The position numbers were made by a program, and so were the translations under genes. From Ignavibacteria bacterium (lineage in GTDB: Bacteria; Bacteroidota; Ignavibacteria; Kapaibacteriales; UBA2268): DNA of 51,527 nucleotides. This document shows, one piece after another, positions 31,484-40,287 of this stretch (position 1 is its first letter; each line of letters starts with the position of its first letter). The stretch covers positions 1 to 51,527 of the forward strand of contig JAAYTD010000022.1 of the NCBI GenBank assembly GCA_012518115.1, given 5' to 3'. The notes under the pieces were generated by a model, which was not told the DNA's origin, did no database searches, and saw nothing but the letters and a program-made list of their open reading frames with translations.

Positions 31484-33988
31484 TTACCAAACTCCGTTAA
31501 TTGTTTCCTTACAGTTTTCACATTTTCCAGTAAAGTCTTTAGCTTCTATTTTGTAAGATTTTCTTGTAATTAAGGTTTTCCCACACTTTGGACAAACTGT
31601 ATTGCCTTCTTCATTATGAACGTTTCCAAGATAAACATATTTAATCCCTTTTGATTTGGCAATTTCAGCAGCTTGTACTACTGTTTCAACTGGTGTAGGA
31701 GGTACATTTTGCATTTTGTAGGCAGGGAAAAAACGACTGAAATGCAATGGAGTTTCAGAAAACCCATTTTCAACCAACCATTGGCACATTTCACTTATCA
31801 TTTTCATATCGTCGGTATGTTTTGGAATAATTAAATTTGTTATTTCTAACCAAATTTTGCTATCACGTAAAATTTTCAAATTATTTAAAATCGGCTTTAA
31901 ACTCGCAGTTGTAATATCTTTGTATATTGAATCATTAAAAGCTTTTAAGTCAATATTAGCAGCATCTAAATAGGGAATGAGCTCTTTCAAAGGTTCGGGA
32001 TTAATATGTCCGTTTGAAATAATTATGTTTTTTATTCCAGCTTCTTTGGCAAGTTTGGCAGTTTCAAGTACAAATTCGTAAAAAATTGTAGGTTCAGTAT
32101 AAGTGTAAGAAATTGATTCGCATTTATGCTGTTTTGCAGTAGCAACAACTTGTTCAGGAGTAGCTTCTATGTATTTTAATTGTAAAGGACTACTTTGAGA
32201 AATTTCTGAATTTTGGCAATTTTTACAATGTAAATTACAGCCTGCTGTTCCCACAGAAAAACTTGAAGAACCCGGCAAGAAATGATATAAAGGTTTTTTC
32301 TCAATTGGATCAATATTTATAGCAACTAAGTGTCCATAGCTTAAGCTAATTAATTCACCATTAATGTTTTGTCTGGTTTTACAAGTTCCAACATTACCTT
32401 CACTAATTATACATTCGTGTGGACACAAAGTACAGTTAATTCTACCGTCTTCTAATTTTTCGTAGTACTTAGCCCGTTTTTTACTCTTTTTTTTTATAAA
32501 ATCTTTTTCCTCAAAAACTATGGCTTCGTAAGTATAAATATCGGCATCTTTCCAGCCTGTATATCCTATTCCGGCTTTGTCGCGAGCGCAATGTCCTAAA
32601 AATTCTTCTAAGCTCCAGCCAGTAGATGTTGCAACTTGCGGTAAAAACGTGCCACCACGACCATTTTTTATAATGTAAATGCCATGTTTGCCAAGTTCAA
32701 TTTCGTCAATAGATTTGATTTTTTTAAATGGTGTTAAAACAGAAATTTCTATTTCAACTTCGTCTAATTCTTTTTCTGAAATTGGCGAAAAACGATAATC
32801 TTCTGTTGCAGCAGCTACAGCCATTTCTATTACAACTTGATAAAGCGGAATATTAGGTTCAAATCGTCCTATGCAACCACGTAAGTTTGATTTTTTATTG
32901 AAAGTTACAAAAGCACCACATTTTTCATTCAAAGTTTCTGAAAATTTTTTGTTAGAAACATCTAATTTCTTGTTTTCTTTAATTTTGGTTTCAGCACTCA
33001 ACCGAGCAAGGCGTAGCAGCTCAATTTTATCTTCATCGCTTAATAAAAAACTTGAATCATTTTTTTCTGTAATTGAAATTGCCCAATAGCCAACTACTTT
33101 ATCATCGCTGCCATAAGGCGAATCTCCGGAATTTTTGTATTGAATTTTATTAAAAGAATACTTTTGCTCTGTTAAATACATCAAAACTAAAACAGAATTC
33201 ACAGCACAACAACTTGTTGAAAGATTTTTAATTCCTGTTTGCGAATTTTTAACTTTTATTAATTCTTCGGGCTTGCCTGTAACAATAGCGTTTGCAGTTG
33301 ATAAATCAACATTTACAGCGTCATTATAGTTTGGATAATGAGAAAAATCTGTAGAGACTATAAAAATATTTTCTTCCGTCCAATATGGCTTAAGTGCTTC
33401 TGCTACGAGCTCTGCATTTTTTGCACCATCAAAACCGATAACAATAGGAACGATTTGGAAGTCGTTTTTTAAATGATATTGTAAAAATGGCAATTGTACT
33501 TCTATACTGTGTTCGGTTTTGTGAGCATCGGGAACGAAAGAGAAAATTTTGTTGCTTTTTATTAGCTCGTTGCAAATTTCAAGATTTACCTTTACTTCTC
33601 CAAGAGGTGTTTCGTAATTGCCTGCATTATATATAGATGCACCTTGAAAGTATGTAGTATGACTTGAGGCAATTATGAAAATGTTCTTATATTTTTTGTT
33701 TGGATTAATTTGATTTATTGCCGAAGCTGCAACTTCACCGCTAAAAACATAGCCTGCATGTGGCGATATAATAGCTCGGGCATCTTGTTGCCTTTTTTTT
33801 GCACTTGCAAAAAGAGTTTGCAAATCTTTTGTTAAATTTTCTTTAGTACCGGCATAAAATTGACCGGCAACAACAGCTTTACGATTCATAGTATTAGAGG
33901 GTTTTTTATTTTGCGTAAAAGAGTTTATTGGAAGAAAAAATAAAAATAAACAGAAAAAATAAATTATGGTTAAACTTTGCTTATTCAT
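31484..33988 (-). CDS. MEMO-AMMECR1-radical SAM triple fusion with N-terminal signal-like segment
   Basis: An 834-residue protein uniting all three parts of the AmmeMemoRadiSam system, usually separate genes. Residues 1-26 are a signal-peptide-like stretch (IIYFFCLFLFFLPINSFTQ). MEMO domain, about 35-307: SPHAGY (His77), IASSH (His110), TEHSIEVQLPFLQ, and STSCCAV with the cysteine at the metal-ligand position. AMMECR1 domain, about 316-495: LRGCIGRFEP and the C-terminal GWSLEEFLGHC. Radical SAM domain, about 505-834: CTLCPHEC, cluster motif GCNLHCKNC (Cys584, 588, 591), YTYTEPTIF and a zinc-ribbon tail with CPKC and CENC. The system's substrate is unknown. A start at Met34 would remove the signal segment, but the promoter box lies just 20 bases upstream of the long start. 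Confidence 0.93.
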   Translation of the reverse strand: MNKQSLTIIYFFCLFLFFLPINSFTQNKKPSNTMNRKAVVAGQFYAGTKENLTKDLQTLFASAKKRQQDARAIISPHAGYVFSGEVAASAINQINPNKKYKNIFIIASSHTTYFQGASIYNAGNYETPLGEVKVNLEICNELIKSNKIFSFVPDAHKTEHSIEVQLPFLQYHLKNDFQIVPIVIGFDGAKNAELVAEALKPYWTEENIFIVSTDFSHYPNYNDAVNVDLSTANAIVTGKPEELIKVKNSQTGIKNLSTSCCAVNSVLVLMYLTEQKYSFNKIQYKNSGDSPYGSDDKVVGYWAISITEKNDSSFLLSDEDKIELLRLARLSAETKIKENKKLDVSNKKFSETLNEKCGAFVTFNKKSNLRGCIGRFEPNIPLYQVVIEMAVAAATEDYRFSPISEKELDEVEIEISVLTPFKKIKSIDEIELGKHGIYIIKNGRGGTFLPQVATSTGWSLEEFLGHCARDKAGIGYTGWKDADIYTYEAIVFEEKDFIKKKSKKRAKYYEKLEDGRINCTLCPHECIISEGNVGTCKTRQNINGELISLSYGHLVAINIDPIEKKPLYHFLPGSSSFSVGTAGCNLHCKNCQNSEISQSSPLQLKYIEATPEQVVATAKQHKCESISYTYTEPTIFYEFVLETAKLAKEAGIKNIIISNGHINPEPLKELIPYLDAANIDLKAFNDSIYKDITTASLKPILNNLKILRDSKIWLEITNLIIPKHTDDMKMISEMCQWLVENGFSETPLHFSRFFPAYKMQNVPPTPVETVVQAAEIAKSKGIKYVYLGNVHNEEGNTVCPKCGKTLITRKSYKIEAKDFTGKCENCKETINGVW

Positions 33989-34007
33989 TTCAATTTGTTT
34001 TTTTATG

Positions 34008-34015
34008 CAAATATA
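34008..34015 (-). promoter_or_regulatory. Probable -7 box of the AmmeMemoRadiSam fusion gene
   Basis: TATATTTG on the minus strand, leaving a 5' UTR of only about 15 bases before the ATG at 33988. Confidence 0.5.
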
Positions 34016-34084
34016 ATAAAAATAATGTAATTAAAAAAATATCGCTGCTAGATAAAACTTTTTTATAAGATAATTAAATATTGA

Positions 34085-34108
34085 TAGCTAGGAGCTAGCT
34101 CCTAGCTA
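34085..34108. repeat. 24-bp perfect palindrome
   Basis: TAGCTAGGAGCT repeated as its own reverse complement with no spacer. It lies 5 bases after the stop of the YfhO-family gene (minus strand). No U-tract follows on the minus strand, so its role as a terminator is doubtful; on the plus strand CATTTTTATTC follows. Confidence 0.7.
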
Positions 34109-34113
34109 CATTT

Positions 34114-36456
34114 TTATTCTTCAGTCTTTTTTGTTATTTTATCTTTTTTCAAAAAAGTTGCAATTAATCCTAAAACAGAACAAATAAGAGTAATAATAGT
34201 AATAGTCTTTCCTGTAGCAAAAGCTTCGGAATAGTATTTCATTTCTATGTTGTTTTCGCCTGCGGGCACATATATCGCTCTGAAATTATAATTAGCTCTA
34301 TGTATTTTAGCTTCTTGCCCGTTTATTTTAGCCCTCCAAGCAGGATAGTAAATTTCGCTTAATACGAGCATAACTGGTGTATTTGACTTCGTTTTTAGTT
34401 TAAGTTCATTGTTTTTATATTCCGTAAATACAACTTGAGCATTAGTATCGCAATCTGTCGGCATATTATAATTTACTTGATCTTCTAATATGACAGTTTT
34501 TTTGAAATCAATATCATTGTTCATCATATAGTTTTCAATGTTATTACTATCAATTGTCTTTATTTCGTGAGCAAACCAAGCGCGCGGTAAGAAGTCGTTT
34601 TCTAATTCTCTGTCTCTATAATATACTTGTTGTCTTTGTTTATCAACTGTTATTTCATATTTAGTGTTCCATAGTTTATTTCTTTCTTCTCTTGTTTTGA
34701 AAGGTAGTTCGTATCTTTTCATAACAAGTGGGTTATATCCTTCAACAAGCATAATTCCGTTTACCAATCCTATGTTTCTCTGCATAGCGATAATTCCATA
34801 GTCTTTATGTCTCATACTGACACGGAACAAGTTGTTAGGATATTTAGGAGTAAATAGCGCTAGTTGTTCTTGATTTATTTTATATTTTTCAGCCGGATTT
34901 TCTGATGCTAAGTTGAAATCTCCGCCTGCAATATATAGATCAATGAAAGCTATTATGATTAGGATAGTTCCTGTTATATTTGTCATTTTTTTCTTGTGTT
35001 GCAACAACATTAAAGCAGCTATAATTAAAGTTAAAATTAAAGCTGTTGTAGCAAATTCAGATATTAGGCTTGCGTCTCCTACAACATTTGTAGGAGCAAA
35101 TGCTCCGCTTAGAACTATAATAACGCCTAAAAGAACAGTGGCTATAGTAGCAATTAACTTCGTCATTTCTTTGCTGTTTTTTTCTGTACTAGCTTCAGAT
35201 AATCTGTCGAAACCGAAGCCCGCCATAGCAGTAAAAGCAAAAGTAACGAAAAAAGTCATTCGTGAAGGAAATCGAAAGTTGCTAAAAAGTGGAAGGTTAT
35301 GAAAAATAGGGAGCAAGAAACCATTCTTTCCTAACGCAAATAAGAAACCGAAAATAGCAATTGTTAAGAAAAATAGTTTATGCGGATTTTTCTTCGGCAT
35401 AGCTATAAAAGCATATAATCCAAGCATAATAGCAACCAATCCAAAATAGAAACTTGTTTCCCAATAATAGTAATAAGGAGCTCTTATAGCTTTTTCACTT
35501 GCATCAGTTGTAGGCATTTGGAAAGATAATTTAGAATTTCTGTCGCCTTTCTCGTATCCGAACATTTTCGGCACTAGAGCAGTAAACAACTGTTTTATTT
35601 CTAAAGAACCTTCCGAAGCTTGTTCGTAAGTCATCTCACTTCTTAAAGTATTTTCCGTTAATTCCATTGTGTGCATATATTGAATTTGGAAAATACCAAT
35701 TGCTATAACGAAAACAAGTATTGTAGGCAACAATACTTTAACTATGTTTTGCTTTTCGCTACTTTTTATCTTTACTATAATATGCCATATAGCAAAAACA
35801 AATAAAAATAATCCTTCGTATAGCAGAATTTGCGGATGTCCTGAAAGTATAGACATTCCAAATATCAATCCACCTATTATGCCGTAGCGCAAGCTAGCTT
35901 CTGTTATTCCTCTGTAAAGCAACATTACAACTAAAGGAAACCAAGACAGATGAGCTAAAACCATAGGGTGAATAATATGTAAGACTAAATTAAAGGAAAA
36001 TGCGTAAGATACTGCCGAAATAATACTTCCTATTTGTGAAACTTTAAATGCACGCATTAAAGCATACATTGAGCATAAAGCTATAAAGAAATGTAGTATA
36101 TTTACATTTTGCATAACGGAAATAGGAACTAAGTTATCAGCTCCTACAAAAATAGAAAATATTCTATTAAGTGGATAAAAGAAACCAACTTGAATATCGG
36201 CTAAAAAAGGCATTCCTCCGAAAGCGAAAGGATTCCAAAATGGAAGTTCGTCTGCTTTCGCTGCAAAACTTTGCGTGGGATATACGTGTTCGACAAAATC
36301 TTCCCAGAAGAAAGAATTGCCGGAAATGATCTCCCAGAAAAAGACAAGAGTAATAGCTGCAAAAAACAGTCCTATTATCCAAAAAGGTAAATTGAAACTT
36401 TTAATATTAGCTAAAGTATTAGAACTGTCTGAGTTTTTCATATTATTTTTTTTCAT
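34114..36456 (-). CDS. YfhO-family multi-spanning membrane protein
   Basis: A 780-residue protein with a GT-C-like fold: about 12 transmembrane helices in residues 25-530 and a C-terminal extracytoplasmic domain. Family features: the first-loop FFWEDFVEHVYPTQSFAAKA and ELPFWNPFAFGGMPFLADIQ, and near the end the beta-sandwich signature LSEIYYPAWRAKINGQEAKI with NYNFRAIYVPAGENNIEMKY. YfhO proteins are implicated in glycosylation of cell-wall polymers in Firmicutes; here the likely role is transfer of sugar to a lipid or protein outside the membrane (inference). The ATG is 6 bases after the engB stop, so they are in one operon. Confidence 0.88.
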   Translation of the reverse strand: MKKNNMKNSDSSNTLANIKSFNLPFWIIGLFFAAITLVFFWEIISGNSFFWEDFVEHVYPTQSFAAKADELPFWNPFAFGGMPFLADIQVGFFYPLNRIFSIFVGADNLVPISVMQNVNILHFFIALCSMYALMRAFKVSQIGSIISAVSYAFSFNLVLHIIHPMVLAHLSWFPLVVMLLYRGITEASLRYGIIGGLIFGMSILSGHPQILLYEGLFLFVFAIWHIIVKIKSSEKQNIVKVLLPTILVFVIAIGIFQIQYMHTMELTENTLRSEMTYEQASEGSLEIKQLFTALVPKMFGYEKGDRNSKLSFQMPTTDASEKAIRAPYYYYWETSFYFGLVAIMLGLYAFIAMPKKNPHKLFFLTIAIFGFLFALGKNGFLLPIFHNLPLFSNFRFPSRMTFFVTFAFTAMAGFGFDRLSEASTEKNSKEMTKLIATIATVLLGVIIVLSGAFAPTNVVGDASLISEFATTALILTLIIAALMLLQHKKKMTNITGTILIIIAFIDLYIAGGDFNLASENPAEKYKINQEQLALFTPKYPNNLFRVSMRHKDYGIIAMQRNIGLVNGIMLVEGYNPLVMKRYELPFKTREERNKLWNTKYEITVDKQRQQVYYRDRELENDFLPRAWFAHEIKTIDSNNIENYMMNNDIDFKKTVILEDQVNYNMPTDCDTNAQVVFTEYKNNELKLKTKSNTPVMLVLSEIYYPAWRAKINGQEAKIHRANYNFRAIYVPAGENNIEMKYYSEAFATGKTITIITLICSVLGLIATFLKKDKITKKTEE

Positions 36457-36462
36457 AATTTG

Positions 36463-37047
36463 TTATATATTTTTTTTGATTATTCCTATAAGTTCGTTTC
36501 TGCCTAAATTTGAAACAGTAGAGTAAGGTAGGACTTCTATGCAATGATTGCAAAGTGATACAATATTTTCTATTTGTTCTTTTCGTGCTACTATATTTTT
36601 TTTAGAGATCTTATCGCATTTTGTTAAAATTATCAGATATTTTCTTCCGATATTTTCTAAGTTTTCGATAAGCTCTAAATCTATTGGCATAGGGTCATGT
36701 CTTCCGTCAATTAATATGCATACAAATTTCAAAGGTTTGCGTTCTTGAATATATATATTGTTCAGAATGGCCCATTTTTTGCGGTGTGATTTTCCTACAG
36801 CAGCATAACCATATCCTGGCATATCAACTAAAACCCATTTTTCTTGTACTAAAAAGAAGTTTATTTCGCGAGTTTTGCCCGGAGTCGAACTGATGCGTGC
36901 TAAATTCTTTCGCATAACGATACTATTTATTAGCGAAGATTTACCTACATTAGAGCGTCCGATAAAACCTACTTCAGGTAGATTTAGTTCAGGAAATTGG
37001 TCAGGAGCTACTGCTCCTTTTATAAAAGTAGCTTGTGGTGCTTGCAT
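36463..37047 (-). CDS. engB: Ribosome biogenesis GTPase EngB (YsxC/YihA)
   Basis: An essential GTPase involved in large-subunit assembly. It has 194 residues, typical. The G motifs are clear: G1 GRSNVGKSSLIN (about residues 30-41), G2 around SSTPGKTREINFF, G3 DMPGYG, G4 TKCDK and G5 near PYSTVSNLGRNEL. The N-terminal APDQFPELNLPEVGFIGRSN matches the family. It is the first gene of an operon with the YfhO-family gene; the intergenic region to 37220 is a divergent promoter region. Confidence 0.95.
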   Translation of the reverse strand: MQAPQATFIKGAVAPDQFPELNLPEVGFIGRSNVGKSSLINSIVMRKNLARISSTPGKTREINFFLVQEKWVLVDMPGYGYAAVGKSHRKKWAILNNIYIQERKPLKFVCILIDGRHDPMPIDLELIENLENIGRKYLIILTKCDKISKKNIVARKEQIENIVSLCNHCIEVLPYSTVSNLGRNELIGIIKKNI

Positions 37048-37154
37048 AAAAGTAATTTATTAAATTTTCATGACACTTTAAATACAAATATTGCTTTTTT
37101 TTTTGTAAGAAACAAAATTTTTTTTCTTTTTCCATTTTTTTTCCATTTTGGCAG

Positions 37155-37162
37155 TAAATTTG
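37155..37162 (+). promoter_or_regulatory. Probable -7 box of the ybaB-recR operon
   Basis: TAAATTTG matches TAnnTTTG. The upstream region is T-rich without a clear TTTG at the right distance. It lies 58 bases before the GTG start at 37221. Confidence 0.45.
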
Positions 37163-37220
37163 TAGAAAAAATGTTATATTAGTATATATTTTATAAAATT
37201 AAAAAAAAGGAACTTGAGTT

Positions 37221-38201
37221 GTGAGAAATATAGTTAATATTTTAATATTATTTTTTTTGTTTGCAAACTGTTTAAATGCACAAGAACCGAAATCAAGAAG
37301 TATACAAACTACATCTAAAGAAGAAAAAATAAATGTAAAAGCTATAGATGAAGATACAATTTCGCCTAAAGCTAAAAAAATAGATATAGATAATATCAAA
37401 AGAAAAGAAGCAAAAAATGAGATAGTAGCTAGTAAGACGTCAAATCCTGCTATTCGTTTACTTGCTGGTCAAAGTAGTGCTAACATTAAGGATGTTAATT
37501 TGGATAGTGGAATGCTAACTAGCGTGACACTAGAAATGGGATATCTCAAAAGGTTGCCTCTTACTTGTTCTTTTTTTACCAGAAGCGAAAAACATAATGA
37601 ATTTCAAACTAAATTGAAGAATGTAAATGTAGAAGAAGTAAGTTTTTATAATTTATTTTTTAATTATCAATTTGGCAATCAAAGCAATTGTGATGCACAT
37701 TATTTAAAAGCTGCTTATCTTTTAGGAGGTTCTTCTCTTGAAGGTGGAAGTTATAAGACAGGCAATATTGCTTTACTTAATGGTAGTGGTACTTTTTGGA
37801 CAGATTTAAATTTTGAAAATCCAACGTCAGTAACGTCACGTTTTGCGGACGGTGTTAGAATTGGCACTAAATATGCAAGCGATATTATGTTATTGAAATT
37901 AGGTGATATGGTTAGTTTGAATATAGGTGCTTCAAGATATGTTGTATATGAAAGATACTTGTTTTGGAAACATACGGGAAGTTCGCTATTAAAATCTTTG
38001 GCGGATTTAAGCTTAGATATGTTTATAGAAGAAATAAAAGATGCAAGTCCTTATGCTTATCCCGTTGTTAACTTCTTACTTAAGACAGCACTTGATTATG
38101 GTTTTTCGGAATTGCAGAGAAATAAAATGAATTGGCCATTTGCAACAGCACCTGCTTTTATAAGTGATGAATTTAGAGTTGGTTTAAGTTTTGAATTTTA
38201 A
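37221..38201 (+). CDS. Probable outer-membrane protein of unknown function
   Basis: A 326-residue protein that I do not recognise. The start is GTG with AAGGAAC upstream. A signal peptide (MRNIVNILILFFLFANCLNA, cleavage before QEPK) is followed by a Lys-rich linker (about 21-75) and a domain of alternating strands (VTLEMGYLKRLPLTCSFF, VSFYNLFFNYQFGNQSNC, LLKLGDMVSLNIGASRYVV). The last residues, FRVGLSFEF, with an aromatic C-terminus, resemble the closing strand of outer-membrane beta-barrels. It precedes ybaB by 23 bases, where dnaX is often found in other genomes. Confidence 0.72.
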   Translation: MRNIVNILILFFLFANCLNAQEPKSRSIQTTSKEEKINVKAIDEDTISPKAKKIDIDNIKRKEAKNEIVASKTSNPAIRLLAGQSSANIKDVNLDSGMLTSVTLEMGYLKRLPLTCSFFTRSEKHNEFQTKLKNVNVEEVSFYNLFFNYQFGNQSNCDAHYLKAAYLLGGSSLEGGSYKTGNIALLNGSGTFWTDLNFENPTSVTSRFADGVRIGTKYASDIMLLKLGDMVSLNIGASRYVVYERYLFWKHTGSSLLKSLADLSLDMFIEEIKDASPYAYPVVNFLLKTALDYGFSELQRNKMNWPFATAPAFISDEFRVGLSFEF

Positions 38202-38224
38202 TAGTTTTTTAGGTAGAATATTTA

Positions 38225-38545
38225 ATGAATATAGATATAACAAGTTTAATAGAGCAAGCTAAAAACTTGCAAAATGAGCTAGAGACTTCACGAAAGAAAA
38301 CGGAACAATTGACTACAACAGGAGAAGCTGGTGCCGGAATGGTTGAAGTTTCCATAAATGGCGCTAACCGTATTTTATCTGTAAAAATAGCAGACGAGCT
38401 TATAAATGTATCTGAAAAAAAGATGTTGGAAGATTTAATTGTAGCAGCAGTAAACAATGCTATAAAAAATATAAGTGAGATTACTATGAATGAGATGAAA
38501 AAAGTAACAAGTGTTTTTCCTAATTTTCCAAATATGAATATATAA
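38225..38545 (+). CDS. ybaB: YbaB/EbfC nucleoid-associated protein
   Basis: A small dimeric DNA-binding protein, often encoded next to recR. It has 106 residues: helix ITSLIEQAKNLQNELETSRK, the beta region TTGEAGAGMVEVSINGANRI, then LEDLIVAAVNNAIKNISEIT, and a short Phe/Pro/Asn tail. Length and order are typical for the family. It is 15 bases upstream of recR and surely co-transcribed with it. Confidence 0.92.
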   Translation: MNIDITSLIEQAKNLQNELETSRKKTEQLTTTGEAGAGMVEVSINGANRILSVKIADELINVSEKKMLEDLIVAAVNNAIKNISEITMNEMKKVTSVFPNFPNMNI

Positions 38546-38560
38546 CTAAAGAAATGTATT

Positions 38561-39154
38561 ATGCAAGCTGAATTTATTGAACGACTTGTTAGTATTTTTG
38601 CTACTCTGCCTACTATTGGCAGGAAGACGGCAAGACGTTTGGTTTATTATATCTTAAAGCAAGATGAAAGTTTCGTAAAACAATTTGCAGAAGCACTATT
38701 AGACTTAAAACAAAAAGTAAGCTATTGTCCTGAATGCTTTAATTATACTGATGTTACACCTTGTGTAATTTGCAGCTCTTCGAAAAGGGATTCTTCAATT
38801 ATTTGTGTTGTTTCTGATCCTAATGATGTTGTTGCAATCGAAAAAACAAATGATTTTCATGGGAAATATCATGTTTTACACGGTGTTTTAAATCCTTTAG
38901 AAGGAATAGATGCGAATGATTTGAAAATCAAAGAGCTAATAGCAAGGTTAAACAATAATGTTAAAGAAGTTATATTAGCTATTAATCCTAGCATTGAAGG
39001 TGAAGTTACGATACAATATTTAGCAAAAATAATGAAACAATTAGATGTAAATGTTAGTAGAATAGCAAATGGAATTCCAGTTGGCGCTTCCATAGAATAC
39101 ACAGATGAAGCTACTCTAGCGAGAGCTTTATCGGCACGAGTAGTTTTAAAATAA
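38561..39154 (+). CDS. recR: Recombination mediator protein RecR
   Basis: Works with RecF and RecO to load RecA onto SSB-coated gaps. It has 197 residues. The N-terminal helix-hairpin-helix region contains LPTIGRKTARRLVYYIL. A four-Cys zinc finger follows (CPECFNYTDVTPCVIC, residues about 57-72), then the Toprim domain (ICVVSDPNDVVAIEKTNDFH, ILAINPSIEGEVTIQYLA) and the C-terminal SRIANGIPVGASIEYTDEAT. All match the family. It is the last gene of the operon starting at 37221. Confidence 0.97.
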   Translation: MQAEFIERLVSIFATLPTIGRKTARRLVYYILKQDESFVKQFAEALLDLKQKVSYCPECFNYTDVTPCVICSSSKRDSSIICVVSDPNDVVAIEKTNDFHGKYHVLHGVLNPLEGIDANDLKIKELIARLNNNVKEVILAINPSIEGEVTIQYLAKIMKQLDVNVSRIANGIPVGASIEYTDEATLARALSARVVLK

Positions 39155-39258
39155 TTTTTGTAAAAAACAATATAGATAATCGATGAAATCTACTGAGAAT
39201 GTGTGTAAATAGTTTTACAGATTACCATAAAAATGCCGTTTTGTATTTTTATTTTGAC

Positions 39259-39282
39259 TTTTTTCCTTGTTTAAGGAAAAAA
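39259..39282. terminator. Possible bidirectional AT-rich terminator after recR
   Basis: TTTTTTCCTT-GTTT-AAGGAAAAAA: a perfect 10-bp stem 105 bases after recR. On the plus strand no U-tract follows, so it would work best against transcripts from the other strand. The 39155-39359 gap otherwise holds only the tRNA promoter. Confidence 0.35.
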
Positions 39283-39309
39283 ATAGTTGTCAAATTGCAT
39301 ATAAATTTT

Positions 39310-39317
39310 TATTTTTG
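39310..39317 (+). promoter_or_regulatory. Probable -7 box of tRNA-Arg
   Basis: TATTTTTG matches TAnnTTTG, 42 bases before the tRNA; an imperfect GTTG lies 20 bases upstream. Confidence 0.5.
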
Positions 39318-39359
39318 TACTTGTGGGTAGGTTGTTTTATTCTTCAAACGAATAAAAGA

Positions 39360-39433
39360 GCGCCCGTAGCTCAATAGGATAGAGCGTTGGATTCCGGTTC
39401 CAAAGGTTAGGGGTTCAACTCCCTTCGGGCGTG
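39360..39433 (+). tRNA. tRNA-Arg (anticodon CCG)
   Basis: A 74-base cloverleaf: acceptor GCGCCCG/CGGGCGT (first pair G-U), D-arm AGCTCAATAGGATAGAGC, anticodon stem TTGGA/TCCAA with loop TTCCGGT (anticodon CCG, reading CGG), T-arm AGGGGTTCAACTCCCT, discriminator G. CCA is not fully encoded (GCAAG follows). Confidence 0.95.
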
Positions 39434-39506
39434 CAAGTAATAGCAAGTAATAGCTTACTAACAAACATAATTAATTAAACAATTAAATTTTATAACATAT
39501 AAAAAC

Positions 39507-40232
39507 ATGAGTAATTTACAGGAAGAATTAGGAAATAAAACAACACCAGTGGGCAAAGTTCCTGCAAAAGGGTTTGCAGGAATAATAAATAACTTTGTTC
39601 AAAAGAATAGTAAAGTTATCATCATTGTAGCAATAGCTGTAATTGTAGCGGTAGGATTGATATTTTTGATAATGTCAAATAATGCAAAAAATGAAGTAAA
39701 TGCTTCAAAAGCTTTAGCTAGAATAGAACAGTATTATACGAAAGGAGAGTATGAAAATGCACTTAATGGCAATGATACTTTGCCAACAGTTAGAGGTGAG
39801 AAAGTAATAGGACTACTTCAAATTGTTAGTGAATACGGTTCAACTTCTGCTGGCGAAAGAGCGGCACTCTATGCTGCAGACGCATATTTTAATTTAGAGA
39901 AATATGATGATGCTAAAATTTATTATGAAAAAGCAGTTAAATCAAATATTGATGTTGTGCGTGTTGGTGGATTAGCAGGAGTAGCGGCTTGCGAGGAACT
40001 ATCTTCAAGATATAAAGAAGCAGCTGAATCTTACTCGAAAGCAGCAAAATTAATTCCTGAAGAAGAACAACGTTTAAGATATATGTATTTTGCTGGGCTT
40101 TGTAATGAAAAAGCAGGCAATAAAGATAAAGCTTTAGAAAGTTACAAAGACATTCTAAACTTAAATAAATACGGAGAGTTTAACAATTTAGCAAAAGCAG
40201 GAATTGTTAGACTTGGTGGTGAAATAGAATAA
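39507..40232 (+). CDS. Membrane-anchored TPR protein
   Basis: A 241-residue protein with a cytoplasmic N-terminus, one transmembrane helix (VIIIVAIAVIVAVGLIFLIM, about residues 37-56) and an exported TPR domain. At least three helix pairs are visible: ALYAADAYFNLEKYDDAKIY, ACEELSSRYKEAAESYSKAA and YFAGLCNEKAGNKDKALESY. The topology resembles YfgM-type inner-membrane TPR proteins, which assist exported proteins. The gene starts shortly after tRNA-Arg and ends 55 bases before the giant T9SS gene, so a role in handling exported proteins is plausible but unproven. Confidence 0.85.
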   Translation: MSNLQEELGNKTTPVGKVPAKGFAGIINNFVQKNSKVIIIVAIAVIVAVGLIFLIMSNNAKNEVNASKALARIEQYYTKGEYENALNGNDTLPTVRGEKVIGLLQIVSEYGSTSAGERAALYAADAYFNLEKYDDAKIYYEKAVKSNIDVVRVGGLAGVAACEELSSRYKEAAESYSKAAKLIPEEEQRLRYMYFAGLCNEKAGNKDKALESYKDILNLNKYGEFNNLAKAGIVRLGGEIE

Positions 40233-40287
40233 ATTTTTTTAGATAGAAATAATTATTAACAATTTATTAATATTTTTTGGAGGTAAC

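Noticed and set aside
31283-31573. Plus-strand frame between the TRIC-family and AmmeMemoRadiSam genes
   Set aside because: It overlaps the 3' end of the fusion gene and a minus-strand promoter, and its composition (Phe, Tyr, Cys) is that of translated AT-rich DNA.
34913-35302. Plus-strand frame opposite the YfhO-family gene
   Set aside because: It is wholly antisense to a well-supported membrane protein; its hydrophobic look is a mirror of the transmembrane codons.
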